A stretch of 64,000 nt of DNA from JBBRXJ01 sp038248505 (GTDB lineage: Bacteria; Bacteroidota; Bacteroidia; Bacteroidales; JBBRXJ01): positions 24,699-88,698 of the forward strand of contig JBBRXJ010000003.1 in the NCBI GenBank assembly GCA_038248505.1, read 5' to 3'. The notes under the pieces were generated by a model. The model saw only the letters and a list, made by a program, of their open reading frames with translations. It had not been told where the DNA came from and searched no databases. How positions within the stretch are numbered: the stretch's first letter is position 1; each line of letters starts with the position of its first letter. A program made the position numbers and the translations under genes. Positions 1-8,680 of this stretch are shown piece after piece.

Positions 1-1402
1 TCCTGTTTAATCTACTTAAACGTAAATCACTTGCTAAGCCTAAGGAATGCGATTTTTCTGTTAAGCGTTCATCAGCATTATCCTGACGTAATAAAATACG
101 ATACTCAGCACGTGAGGTAAACATTCGATATGGTTCATCTACTCCTTTTGTTACTAAATCGTCAATTAATACGCCAATATAAGCTTCGTTTCGTTTTAAA
201 ATAAAAGGGTTCTCTTCTTTAATTTTTAATGACGCATTAATACCAGCCATCAAACCCTGAGCAGCGGCTTCTTCATATCCTGTTGTTCCATTTACTTGAC
301 CAGCAAAATATAATCCATTAATTGCCTTTGTCTCTAAACAAGAATTTAATTGTGTTGGATCAAAATAATCATATTCAATTGCATAGCCAGGTCTGAATAT
401 ACGAACATTCTCTAAACCTTCAATTTTTCGGAGGGCTTGCAATTGTATCTGCCATGGTAAAGAGGAAGAAAACCCATTTAAATAATACTCAATTGTATCA
501 AGACCTTCAGGCTCAAGAAACAACTGATGTTTATCTTTTTCGGAAAAAGTTACAATTTTATCTTCAATACTCGGACAATATCGCGGACCGCGACCTTTTA
601 TGGTTCCAGAAAATAAAGGTGAATCGTTAAACCCTTGTCTTAATAGATCATGAACCTGTTCATTTGTATAAGTGATATAACAGGAACGTTCTTTTAATTG
701 AAGTTTTTTACTGTTTGCTAGATATGAAAAACTACCTCCTTCAGAATCTCCTTTTTGTTCAATAAGATTTGTAAAATTAATTGATCTGCCATCAATTCGT
801 ACAGGAGTACCTGTTTTCATTCTTCCAACTCGTACTCCAATCTCCTTCAGTTGATCTGATAAACCCTCTGATGGTTTATCTGCCATTCTTCCACCTTTCA
901 GTTGATTTTTACCAATATGCATCAAACCGTTTAAAAATGTTCCACTGGTTACAATAACTGCTTTACATTTTATTGTTATTCCTATTTCAGTACGTACACC
1001 GCAAACTCTTTCTCCTTCAAATAAAACCTCTAAAACAGTATCTTGTAAAAAAGATAAATTAGGGATCTGTTCTAATCTATTTCTCCAATTAATTGAAAAC
1101 AAAGTACGATCACATTGTGCCCTTGGACTCCACATAGCAGGACCTTTTGAATGATTCAACATTTTAAACTGAATCATACTCTCATCGGTTACTAATCCCG
1201 AAAGACCTCCCATTGCATCAATTTCTCTAACTATTTGTCCTTTTGCAATGCCACCCATTGCTGGGTTACATGACATTTGAGCAAATTTTGAAAGATCCAT
1301 TGTTATTAAAAGTGTTTTGCTATCAAGATTTGCGGCAGCGGCGGCAGCTTCACAACCCGCATGACCGGCACCAATTACAACTAAATCATAGTTTTCAAAC
1401 AT
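1..1402 (-). CDS. mnmG: tRNA uridine-5-carboxymethylaminomethyl(34) synthesis enzyme MnmG, 3' end cut by window edge
   Basis: FAD-dependent enzyme that, with MnmE, modifies U34 of tRNAs reading split codon boxes. About 467 N-terminal codons are visible; the C-terminal part lies beyond position 1. Seen: the FAD-binding motif GAGHAGCEAA just after the start, PAMGGIAKGQ, GTFLNG, the conserved GRGPRYCPSIEDK stretch with its Cys, and FAGQVNGTTGYEEAAAQG. The ATG at 1402 gives the usual MFENYDLVVIG start and overlaps the end of ybeY by 22 nt, so the gene is translated in the same transcript. The visible part matches the family without gaps. MnmG is often found near the replication origin, which fits the nearby parS site. 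Confidence 0.96.
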   Translation of the reverse strand, partial: MFENYDLVVIGAGHAGCEAAAAAANLDSKTLLITMDLSKFAQMSCNPAMGGIAKGQIVREIDAMGGLSGLVTDESMIQFKMLNHSKGPAMWSPRAQCDRTLFSINWRNRLEQIPNLSFLQDTVLEVLFEGERVCGVRTEIGITIKCKAVIVTSGTFLNGLMHIGKNQLKGGRMADKPSEGLSDQLKEIGVRVGRMKTGTPVRIDGRSINFTNLIEQKGDSEGGSFSYLANSKKLQLKERSCYITYTNEQVHDLLRQGFNDSPLFSGTIKGRGPRYCPSIEDKIVTFSEKDKHQLFLEPEGLDTIEYYLNGFSSSLPWQIQLQALRKIEGLENVRIFRPGYAIEYDYFDPTQLNSCLETKAINGLYFAGQVNGTTGYEEAAAQGLMAGINASLKIKEENPFILKRNEAYIGVLIDDLVTKGVDEPYRMFTSRAEYRILLRQDNADERLTEKSHSLGLASDLRLSRLNR

Positions 1403-1818
1403 TTCTCAAGCCTCCTTAACGCCTTATCTTCTTCTAAAGTCATTCGTTTTTTATCAGGGATATTGAGGTCATCAAAATCCATACAATGTAATAAACCATG
1501 CACCATTACTCGATCTAGCTCGTTTTGAATAGTGCATTTAAACTCTTTTGCATTACGCTTTACTTGCTCAATACTAATAAAAATCTCAGCGGAAACAATA
1601 TTTCCAACACTATAATCAAACGAAATAACATCTGTAAAATAACTACGATTGAGGTATTTTTTATTAATCCTCCTTAAAAATGTATCATTTACGATAAAAT
1701 AAGAAATTTGTCCAAAGAATTTCTTCTTTAAAACGAGCTCTTTTTCTAACCAAATTTTTCGTAAAATAGCCTGTTTAGGCCGGAAAGGAATATTTATATA
1801 GCTGAAGGTAACAGCCAT
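1381..1818 (-). CDS. ybeY: Endoribonuclease YbeY (rRNA maturation factor)
   Basis: Zinc-dependent single-strand RNase needed for 16S rRNA 3' maturation and ribosome quality control. The 145-aa length is normal. The catalytic motif is HGLLHCMDFDD (residues 107-117). Against the canonical HGxLHLxGYDH the first two zinc His are present, but the third His is Asp and the Gly is Asp. Bacteroidota homologues commonly carry Asp at the third position, so this is more likely a lineage trait than decay; the Gly replacement is less usual. The gene abuts the upstream HATPase gene (stop at 1819, start at 1818) and overlaps mnmG, so the three form an operon. Confidence 0.93.
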   Translation of the reverse strand: MAVTFSYINIPFRPKQAILRKIWLEKELVLKKKFFGQISYFIVNDTFLRRINKKYLNRSYFTDVISFDYSVGNIVSAEIFISIEQVKRNAKEFKCTIQNELDRVMVHGLLHCMDFDDLNIPDKKRMTLEEDKALRRLEKCLKTMI

Positions 1819-2226
1819 TTATACTTTAAAATGCAGTTCAACTTTTGATCCTGAATCATTAAATATCAAATTATCTGCTAATTGTTTCATAAGAAAAATT
1901 CCTCGTCCATTAATGCTCTCTAATCTATCAGGTAAGGTAGGATCAGGTAACTTTGAATAATCAAAACCGTTACCTTGATCTCCAACAGTAACAACAAGTA
2001 AATTTTCAGTTTTAACAAAGTTTGCGGCTAATTCAACATATTTTGATTCATCAAGCTTATTACCATGAATAATACTATTATTAACGGCTTCAATAACGGA
2101 TATTAATAAATTTCCATATACACTCTTGCCGAGATTTAAACTTTCGGAAATTTCATCTACAAAAATTTCTACTTCTCGCAGAGATTCTATTTTGGACGCT
2201 AATTTCAATTCTTTTTTCATTAACAA
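1819..2226 (-). CDS. RsbW/SpoIIAB-like HATPase (anti-sigma or Ser/Thr kinase)
   Basis: Stand-alone GHKL ATP-binding domain of 135 aa, the size of RsbW and SpoIIAB, which phosphorylate anti-anti-sigma proteins and sequester sigma factors. Seen: the N-box EAVNNSIIHGNK (residues 46-57), the G1 box DQGNGFD and the G2 box NGRGIFLMKQL. There are two possible starts, MLMKK at 2226 and the ATG two codons later. It is the first gene of the ybeY-mnmG operon. No STAS antagonist or PP2C phosphatase is adjacent, so its partner is unknown. A SiaC-family phosphoprotein lies 4 kb downstream and a possible STAS-like protein at 44.7 kb; a link to either is inference only. Confidence 0.85.
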   Translation of the reverse strand: MLMKKELKLASKIESLREVEIFVDEISESLNLGKSVYGNLLISVIEAVNNSIIHGNKLDESKYVELAANFVKTENLLVVTVGDQGNGFDYSKLPDPTLPDRLESINGRGIFLMKQLADNLIFNDSGSKVELHFKV

Positions 2227-2350
2227 ATTATGGTCATTTAGCCTTTATACTTTATTTATTCAAAATAGTTGCTAAAATAGCTTACAATTATGTTTTAAGC
2301 AAGAAAAAAATCAAATGCTTACAATAAATATCCTTAATAAATTAATATAC

Positions 2351-2367
2351 ACCTACATACTGTAGGT
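2351..2367 (-). terminator. Possible terminator hairpin after the EnvC-like gene
   Basis: A 7-bp perfect stem (ACCTACA/TGTAGGT) with a 3-nt loop starts 18 nt beyond the stop of the EnvC-like gene. A T-run follows on the plus strand, but on the minus strand, where it would be needed, the downstream DNA is only AT-rich. The assignment is therefore tentative. Confidence 0.3.
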
Positions 2368-2384
2368 ATTTTTAAACAAGAGTA

Positions 2385-3587
2385 TTAATTACTTTTTGTT
2401 AACCAATCTCTTGGATTTAACTTATTAAGTTCATTCCATATTTCAAAATGTAATACAGATGCTTCTTCGTCTTGATCGTAGTAAACCTCACCAATATCCT
2501 GTTTAGTAATAACATCGTCGCCTACATTTACCTTCACATTAATTAGATTTTGATATACCGATAGATAGCTTCCGTGACGAATAATTAAAGTATAATTAGC
2601 TCCTTTTATAGCAATTATCTTGCTTACTTTACCAGCAAAAACGCATCTTACAACAGATCCTTTAATAGCAGTAATATCAATTCCATTGTTATTTATAAAA
2701 ATACCTTTTAGTACAGGATGTTCTTGTTTACCGAAACTACTTGTTATAATACCGCTCTTAGTAGGCCAAGGAAGCATTCCGCTGTTCTTTCCAAAATTAT
2801 CAGATAAACTTTTTTCAGTAGGTGTTAATTGAGAATAGAGCGAACTTTTTGCGCTTTTCTTTGCTTCCGATTCAATATATTTTTGAATTGTTTTACTTAA
2901 CTGATCGGCAATTCGACGATTATCATTAATCTTTTTTGTAAGCTCTTGTTCTTTTTGCTTGAGACTACCTACTATTTCTTTTTGCTTTTGTTTTTCTATC
3001 TCAAGTTTAATTTTTTCTGATTCTTTTTCACTTATAAGCTGGCGCTTTTCATTAATAATAGCTCGCGTCTTATTGCTTTCTTGCTCTATCTGTTTTTTAA
3101 TTGAACTTATATGTTCAGCTTGTTTTCTTCTATAATCTGATATTTGCTGGATATACTGTAAGCGCTTAAAAGCCATATTAAAATCTTCAGCTGCAATAAT
3201 ATAAATTAAAATATTTCGTGTTTTTTTTCTTTGAATTTGAGTTTGAACAATCAGTTTTATATATTCCATTCGAATTTCATCAAGTGACTGTTTTAGATAA
3301 TCAATCTTTTTATATTGATTATCTAGTTCATTTCCAAGCAGATTAACATCACTTCCAATATCTTCAATAAGTCTTTTTCTTAAATCTACACCTTTATTAA
3401 TTACGTTTAACTTACTAATTGAATTTGACTTATTATTTCTTACTTCTTTTAAGAGATTACTTGTATACTGTATCTCCTTAAGTGTTTTATCTTTAGATTT
3501 CTCAAGTTCTGCCTTTGTTTGCGAAAAACATAAAGCATAATTAATTACAAAACAAGAAATTAATATGAAATAAGACTTACTTTTCAT
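2385..3587 (-). CDS. EnvC-like murein hydrolase activator (coiled coil plus degenerate LytM/M23 domain)
   Basis: Exported protein of 400 aa. The start at 3587 (MKSKSYFILISCFVINYALC, a signal peptide) is preferred over an in-frame ATG 26 codons upstream that lies inside the TPR gene. After the signal peptide come about 230 residues of Lys/Glu/Gln-rich coiled coil, then a LytM fold. The LytM zinc ligands are degenerate: the usual HxGxD is NNNGID and the usual HLHFE is VLHFE. EnvC-type activators of cell-division amidases have lost catalysis in the same way, so a role as activator rather than peptidase is inferred. The first 11 nt overlap the end of the TPR gene, so the two are probably translated together. 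Confidence 0.87.
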   Translation of the reverse strand: MKSKSYFILISCFVINYALCFSQTKAELEKSKDKTLKEIQYTSNLLKEVRNNKSNSISKLNVINKGVDLRKRLIEDIGSDVNLLGNELDNQYKKIDYLKQSLDEIRMEYIKLIVQTQIQRKKTRNILIYIIAAEDFNMAFKRLQYIQQISDYRRKQAEHISSIKKQIEQESNKTRAIINEKRQLISEKESEKIKLEIEKQKQKEIVGSLKQKEQELTKKINDNRRIADQLSKTIQKYIESEAKKSAKSSLYSQLTPTEKSLSDNFGKNSGMLPWPTKSGIITSSFGKQEHPVLKGIFINNNGIDITAIKGSVVRCVFAGKVSKIIAIKGANYTLIIRHGSYLSVYQNLINVKVNVGDDVITKQDIGEVYYDQDEEASVLHFEIWNELNKLNPRDWLTKSN

Positions 3588-5298
3588 AAAGATGTATCTT
3601 TTCTTGTAAATTGATCTTTTCTTCAGACTCGCAATCACATTTAAAGGCTTGCTTCCATAAAACAATAGCCATGGCCTCTTTTTTGAGTTTTAAATGAATA
3701 TCTCCGTAATGATCAAGAATTGTACAACTACTCATTCCGCCGCGTTCTAGTGCAAGTTTTATAAACTTTTTAGCCTTATTGTATTTACCCATTTGATATA
3801 AAATCCATCCATAGGTATCTAAGTAACTTGGGCTATCTGGTTTTATTTTTACTGTTCTTGCTGACATTTGTTCAGCTTTATTAAGATTAACATCACGTAA
3901 GGACAGGAAATAGCTATAATTATTTAGCACCAAAAGATCATTTGGATCAATTTTAAGTGCTTTTTCATAATAAGTATCACTCAATTCATATTTTTTTAAG
4001 GTGTTTGCTGATTCGCCAATAAAACTATAAATAGTTCCTAAAGCCGTTTTATCGCTAACTAGCTCGCTTCCTTTTATTAAAATATCAATAATTTCTGCAT
4101 CTTTCTGTATTTGAGATGATGCTATAGCCATATAAATATACAGACTTGCTTTATCTGGATAGGTGTTCTTTATTAGAATTGTATTGGCGTATAAGCTATC
4201 ATATTGCTTTGATTTATTTAAAATAAAAAACAATTGCTCCCAAAGCATATAGTTACCATAATTGAGTTTTATAAGTTCTTTTAAATTTACTATAGATTTA
4301 TTTGTACTATCAATTTTCAAATAAAAATCAGATAATAATGCTAGAACACTTTTCTCTTTAGGTACTATTGTTTCTAATAGACGGGCCCCTGATACTAAAG
4401 TTAGAATATTGGATTTGGTTTCTTTCTCACTAAGTAAGTGATAAAAAGCTTTTACTTTTATTTCCGATTTAATAGATCTATCGAAAATAATATTGATAAA
4501 CAAAGAGTTTTTAGCTGTATCGTATTTTCTTTCTGATAAATAAAACAAATAATTTAATTTAAGAAGAGCATTGAATGGATAATTAACCATAAGTGCTTTA
4601 AACAAAGAATCTGCTGCAATAGTATCCTTTGCCTTACCGACTAACACGGCATTTTCGATCATAAAATTCAAACTATCTGGAAAACGTTTCATTAAATCGT
4701 GAACCTCAATGAGAGCTTCATTAATTTTCATTGATGATTTTAACGCTTCAATCTTCATTTCACGTACAAGAATACTAAACCCAGCCTTTTTCTCAATAGA
4801 ATCGCATAAAACAACAGCATCAGCAAAAAACTCTGACTGCATATAGGCATCACCAAGAGCAATCATTAGCTCTACATCATTTGGAGTACGTTTTAATATT
4901 CGTTCATATACACTTCTTAAACTATCACGCATACCAAGATATTGAAACATTGCAGCAATATTTAAAGAATAATGAGAATTAAGAGGATCGTTTTTTTCAG
5001 CCATTCTAGCAAAATAAAGACTCGATGATATGTCTTGTTTTTGAAGAAATATACGTGATAACTGATAATAGGAGGCTGCACTATTTGAATTAATTTTAAG
5101 ACAATAAGAATAAAGCTTTGCTGCATCCTGAATATTACCAAGCAATTGAAGACGATTTGCTTCAGTAAAATTATAATAATACTCTTGCTCTAATTCCTCA
5201 GGCGATTTCAAATTCTTTTGACCACCTTTATTTGCAGGCGTTTGAGCATAAATATTACAGCTTAAGAGGAATAAAATAAATAAAATAAATTTTCTCAA
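3577..5298 (-). CDS. Exported TPR-repeat protein
   Basis: 573-aa protein with an N-terminal signal peptide (residues 1-18, ending in IYAQ) followed by tetratricopeptide-like helical repeats over nearly the whole length, such as ASYYQLSRIFLQ, VELMIALGDAYM and PSYLDTYGWILYQMGKYNKA. TPR arrays are protein-interaction scaffolds and no enzymatic motif is visible. It sits between the sugar nucleotidyltransferase (4-nt overlap) and the EnvC-like gene, an arrangement I recall as common in Bacteroidota. A role in envelope assembly or division is suggested by context only. Confidence 0.85.
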   Translation of the reverse strand: MRKFILFILFLLSCNIYAQTPANKGGQKNLKSPEELEQEYYYNFTEANRLQLLGNIQDAAKLYSYCLKINSNSAASYYQLSRIFLQKQDISSSLYFARMAEKNDPLNSHYSLNIAAMFQYLGMRDSLRSVYERILKRTPNDVELMIALGDAYMQSEFFADAVVLCDSIEKKAGFSILVREMKIEALKSSMKINEALIEVHDLMKRFPDSLNFMIENAVLVGKAKDTIAADSLFKALMVNYPFNALLKLNYLFYLSERKYDTAKNSLFINIIFDRSIKSEIKVKAFYHLLSEKETKSNILTLVSGARLLETIVPKEKSVLALLSDFYLKIDSTNKSIVNLKELIKLNYGNYMLWEQLFFILNKSKQYDSLYANTILIKNTYPDKASLYIYMAIASSQIQKDAEIIDILIKGSELVSDKTALGTIYSFIGESANTLKKYELSDTYYEKALKIDPNDLLVLNNYSYFLSLRDVNLNKAEQMSARTVKIKPDSPSYLDTYGWILYQMGKYNKAKKFIKLALERGGMSSCTILDHYGDIHLKLKKEAMAIVLWKQAFKCDCESEEKINLQEKIHLYEK

Positions 5299-6299
5299 CT
5301 TTTTAATTTTGAATTCTGACTAATATCTATCTTCTCTTTTGTCTTTAAATAGGAGGCTTCTGACCCAATCATTGATTCTGTTATATTAACATTTTCAAGC
5401 AGTACTCCATCGTAAATTATACTATTTGACACAATACTGTGTTTGATTGAAGAACCTTCATTTATAGATACATAAGGACCTACTACTGAGTTTTCAATAA
5501 GAACATTATTTTCAATATAACAAGGTTCAATAATAATTGAATTCTTTAATCCTTTGTTTTTTACAGCTTTCTTTGTGCTTTTCTTTAGATCTAAAATTCG
5601 TGTATTTGCATAAATAGTAGCTGCAACATTACCACAATCGAGCCATTCATCAACCTCAACTGTTTTAATTTTCATACCCTTTAGCTTTAAATTCTCAAGT
5701 GCATCGGTTAACTGATACTCACCTTTTACTGTAATTTTATTACTTATTAAGTACTTAAGTTCAGAGTGTAATTTATCTGCTTCTTTAAAATAGTAAATTC
5801 CAATAATGGCTTTATCCGAAATTTTTTGTTTTGGTTTCTCAACAAATTCTTTTACAATGCCATTTTTATCAGTTAATACAACACCAAACTGACTCGGATC
5901 ATCTACTTTTTTAATCCAAATTAAACCTTGCTCATTTGATTTAACGGTAATTGTGCTATTAAATAAGGTATCAGCAAAAGCAATAACAACCTTGCCATTA
6001 AGCATTTCTTCAGCACAAAAAATGGCATGTCCAGTACCTAGCGGAACATCTTGATAATATATTTTACCTTTTGCTCCTATATTTTTTGCTATTTGAAGGA
6101 GCTGTTTTTCAACATCTTTACCAAATCGTCCAGTAATAAAGCCAACTTCGTCAATTTTCTCATCCATGACTTCAGCTAATTCTTCTACTAATCTTTGTAC
6201 AATGGGCTTTCCAGCAACTTTTATCAATGGTTTTGGAATAGTTAAGGTATGAGGACGCATTCTTTTGCCCATTCCAGCCATAGGTATAACAATCTTCAT
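5295..6299 (-). CDS. Sugar-phosphate nucleotidyltransferase with left-handed beta-helix tail
   Basis: Cytosolic enzyme that activates a sugar-1-phosphate to an NDP-sugar. The N-terminus has the nucleotide-binding signature GMGKRMRPHTLTIPKPL, followed by a typical Rossmann-like transferase domain (residues 1-235). Residues 250-320 contain hexapeptide-type repeats (IENNVLIENSVVGPYVSINEG). The 334-aa length matches bifunctional-looking RmlA/GlmU-like proteins of Bacteroidota. The sugar and nucleotide cannot be read from the sequence. It overlaps the TPR gene by 4 nt and follows the SiaC gene by 4 nt, so it belongs to the envelope operon that also holds a flippase. Confidence 0.9.
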   Translation of the reverse strand: MKIVIPMAGMGKRMRPHTLTIPKPLIKVAGKPIVQRLVEELAEVMDEKIDEVGFITGRFGKDVEKQLLQIAKNIGAKGKIYYQDVPLGTGHAIFCAEEMLNGKVVIAFADTLFNSTITVKSNEQGLIWIKKVDDPSQFGVVLTDKNGIVKEFVEKPKQKISDKAIIGIYYFKEADKLHSELKYLISNKITVKGEYQLTDALENLKLKGMKIKTVEVDEWLDCGNVAATIYANTRILDLKKSTKKAVKNKGLKNSIIIEPCYIENNVLIENSVVGPYVSINEGSSIKHSIVSNSIIYDGVLLENVNITESMIGSEASYLKTKEKIDISQNSKLKS

Positions 6300-6303
6300 A
6301 AAT

Positions 6304-6780
6304 CTATTTTTGCTTTTTTATTTTAATTCCATATTCTTTTTCAGCTTGAGTTTCTGTAATGTCGGTATCTACAGCTTCTTCAAGAAACTCACAGTTACGC
6401 TGCTCTGTTAAAAAATCTTTAAAATATTCAATATCTCCATAAGCATCAGCATCGTCTCTATCATAGTGCCAGTGGATAGTTACCTTACCTGGAGCTACTA
6501 ATTTGCAAATACTTTCAAGCATCATTGGAACAACTTTAGCAGAAGCGGTATTACAATACCAAAGAGATACATCAACCGTTAAGTCCTTACCATTAATAAT
6601 TTCAGTATGCTTCTGAATATCTTCATAGATCACTCTATAAGCTAATCCTGGATTCTCAGGTAAAGAAACACCTATTAATCTAAATTTCATTGCATCATAA
6701 TCTAAAATAATCCATGGTGTTGTAGGATTACTAGCATCTTCAGGTTTAAAAACAACTTTTCCCATCTTCTCAATATTCAT
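6304..6780 (-). CDS. SiaC-family (DUF1987) regulatory phosphoprotein
   Basis: 158-aa cytosolic protein that fits the SiaC/DUF1987 pattern: TPWIILDYD, FRLIGVSLPEN, then WYCNTASAK (residues 74-82) and VTIHWHYDRDDADAYGDIEY. In Pseudomonas SiaC is switched by a SiaB kinase and a SiaA phosphatase and activates a diguanylate cyclase; the phosphorylated Thr is, from memory, in the NTSS-like motif, here NTAS (Thr78). No cyclase, SiaA or SiaB is adjacent. It lies between dut and the nucleotidyltransferase with 4-nt gaps on both sides, so it is expressed with envelope genes. Family assignment is good; the role here is unknown. Confidence 0.8.
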   Translation of the reverse strand: MNIEKMGKVVFKPEDASNPTTPWIILDYDAMKFRLIGVSLPENPGLAYRVIYEDIQKHTEIINGKDLTVDVSLWYCNTASAKVVPMMLESICKLVAPGKVTIHWHYDRDDADAYGDIEYFKDFLTEQRNCEFLEEAVDTDITETQAEKEYGIKIKKQK

Positions 6781-6784
6781 TTAA

Positions 6785-7225
6785 TTAATTCTTTCCGGTA
6801 TGGCCAAAACCACCCTCTCCACGCTCAGTTTCATCTAATATATCAACTACATCCCATAAAGCTGTTTCATGTTTTGCTATAATCATCTGACAAATACGAT
6901 CGCCATTTTTTATTGTAAAATCTTCAGAAGAAGTATTCAGAAGAATAACTCCTATCTCTCCTCTATAATCAGCATCAATAGTACCTGGTGAATTAACAAT
7001 AGAAATACCATTTTTTAATGCTAAACCACTACGTGGACGAATTTGAGCTTCATAGCCTTTAGGTAACTCAATGAAAATACCAGTAGGAATTAGAATTCGT
7101 TCGTGAGCCTTTAATAAAACATCCTTATTTAAAAATGCCATTAAATCCATTCCAGCCGACATTTCAGTCTTATACTGAGGTAATGGATTGCCTGATTTAT
7201 TTACAATTCGCACTTTTAATTCCAT
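6785..7225 (-). CDS. dut: dUTP diphosphatase
   Basis: Trimeric dUTPase hydrolysing dUTP to dUMP and PPi, which keeps uracil out of DNA and supplies dTMP synthesis. All five family motifs are present in 146 aa: SAGMDLMA, PRSGLALKNG, GTIDADYRGEIGVILLN (catalytic Asp), NGDRICQMI and the P-loop-like RGEGGFGHTG at the C-terminus. The start codon overlaps the end of the flippase gene by 10 nt, and SiaC follows after 4 nt. Confidence 0.96.
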   Translation of the reverse strand: MELKVRIVNKSGNPLPQYKTEMSAGMDLMAFLNKDVLLKAHERILIPTGIFIELPKGYEAQIRPRSGLALKNGISIVNSPGTIDADYRGEIGVILLNTSSEDFTIKNGDRICQMIIAKHETALWDVVDILDETERGEGGFGHTGKN

Positions 7226-8652
7226 CTTCTTAATATCAGTTTTGACAAAAGTTTCTCTTTAATTTCAATTATCGCAATAAAAGTAGCTAATATAAGGCTA
7301 CCAACCACAATATTTACAATAGAATTTTCAGTTCGTACGAAGCGCATTAAAATATACAAGCAAATAGTTAAGACAAAATAAAACAACAATTTAGGCAAAT
7401 TGTAAGGTACCATCATAAACTTTTGACCAAAATAAAAAGACACGAAAACCATTGAGGAGTAAGTAATAAGTCGAGCCCAACCGGAACCCATATATCCAAT
7501 TAGAGGAACTAAAAGAAAATTTACCAGAATAGTAACAACAGCGCCAAAAATAGTAAGATATGCGCCATACTTTGTTTTATCCTCTAACTTGTACCAAATA
7601 GATAAATTATAAAAAACACCAAGCATTAGGTTTGCAAGTAAAGCAATAGGAACCACTTTTAATCCCTCCCAATAGGAGACACCTACAAAGTATTTAATTA
7701 TATCCATATAAGACATTATAGATAAAAATATGATTAAGCCAGCAATAACAAAATAATTCATAACCTCAGCATAAACTTGTTTAGCCTTAGCATCAGTCCC
7801 TTTATTAAAGAAAAAAGGGTCATAAGCATACCGAAACATTTGTATGAAAAGAGTCATTAAAACAGCTATTTTGACGTTTGCTCCATAAATTCCTAATTGT
7901 GCCATGGCATTCACATTATCAGGCAAAAGATATTTTAAGAGAACACGATCCATGGCTTCATTAATATTTCCAGCTAAACCTGCAATTAATAAAGGCAAGA
8001 CATAAACGAGCATACTCTTAAAAAGCGAAAAATCAAATTTCCATTTAAATCCGAACAAAATAGGACTAAGCAATACCAAAGTAAATATGCTTGAATAAAG
8101 ATTAGCTAAGAATACCAAACCAACATCAGGTTTAACGCCATGATTAAGAATTTTAAGAAAGACCAGGTTAAGAATTATATTCACCAAAACACTAACAATT
8201 TTGATACCTGCAAACCAATAAGCTTTATTCTCTTGTCTTAGTTTAGCAAAAGGGATTGTTGTAAAAGCATCAATAGCTAATATCCAGGCAAAGCAAGTAA
8301 TGTATTCCGGATGTTTTGAATAATCCAGTAATCCAGTAATTTGAGGTAAGAAGAAATAAACCAATGCAACAAAAAACAAAGAAGTAAAAAGAAGAGCGAT
8401 TAAAGCAGTAGTGTACACCAGAGGTCGTTTCTGTTCATCTTTAGAAAACCTGAAAAACCCAGTTTCCATTCCATAAGTTAAAATAATAATAAGAAAAGTA
8501 ACATAAGCATATAGCTCCGTTATTACACCATACTCTTCGGGGAGGAAGATTCTGGCATGTAATGGAACCAACATATAATTTAAAAACCGTGGTACTATAC
8601 TACTCAAACCATATACCACTGTTTGACCCGCTAATTTTCTAATATCGCTCAT
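7216..8652 (-). CDS. Polysaccharide flippase (MOP/MATE-like, oligosaccharide exporter)
   Basis: Integral membrane protein of 478 aa with about 12-14 hydrophobic helices, of the MOP superfamily that flips lipid-linked glycans. I place the start at 8652 (MSDIRKLAGQTVVYGLSS, the usual beginning of these proteins); the open frame extends 60 codons further upstream, but that part runs through the parS palindrome and the epimerase 3' end and looks non-coding. The substrate is unknown. Together with the nucleotidyltransferase two genes on, it suggests that this operon makes or exports an envelope glycan. Confidence 0.9.
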   Translation of the reverse strand: MSDIRKLAGQTVVYGLSSIVPRFLNYMLVPLHARIFLPEEYGVITELYAYVTFLIIILTYGMETGFFRFSKDEQKRPLVYTTALIALLFTSLFFVALVYFFLPQITGLLDYSKHPEYITCFAWILAIDAFTTIPFAKLRQENKAYWFAGIKIVSVLVNIILNLVFLKILNHGVKPDVGLVFLANLYSSIFTLVLLSPILFGFKWKFDFSLFKSMLVYVLPLLIAGLAGNINEAMDRVLLKYLLPDNVNAMAQLGIYGANVKIAVLMTLFIQMFRYAYDPFFFNKGTDAKAKQVYAEVMNYFVIAGLIIFLSIMSYMDIIKYFVGVSYWEGLKVVPIALLANLMLGVFYNLSIWYKLEDKTKYGAYLTIFGAVVTILVNFLLVPLIGYMGSGWARLITYSSMVFVSFYFGQKFMMVPYNLPKLLFYFVLTICLYILMRFVRTENSIVNIVVGSLILATFIAIIEIKEKLLSKLILRRWN

Positions 8653-8680
8653 ATAAAAAACTCTGTAATACCTGATTTTA

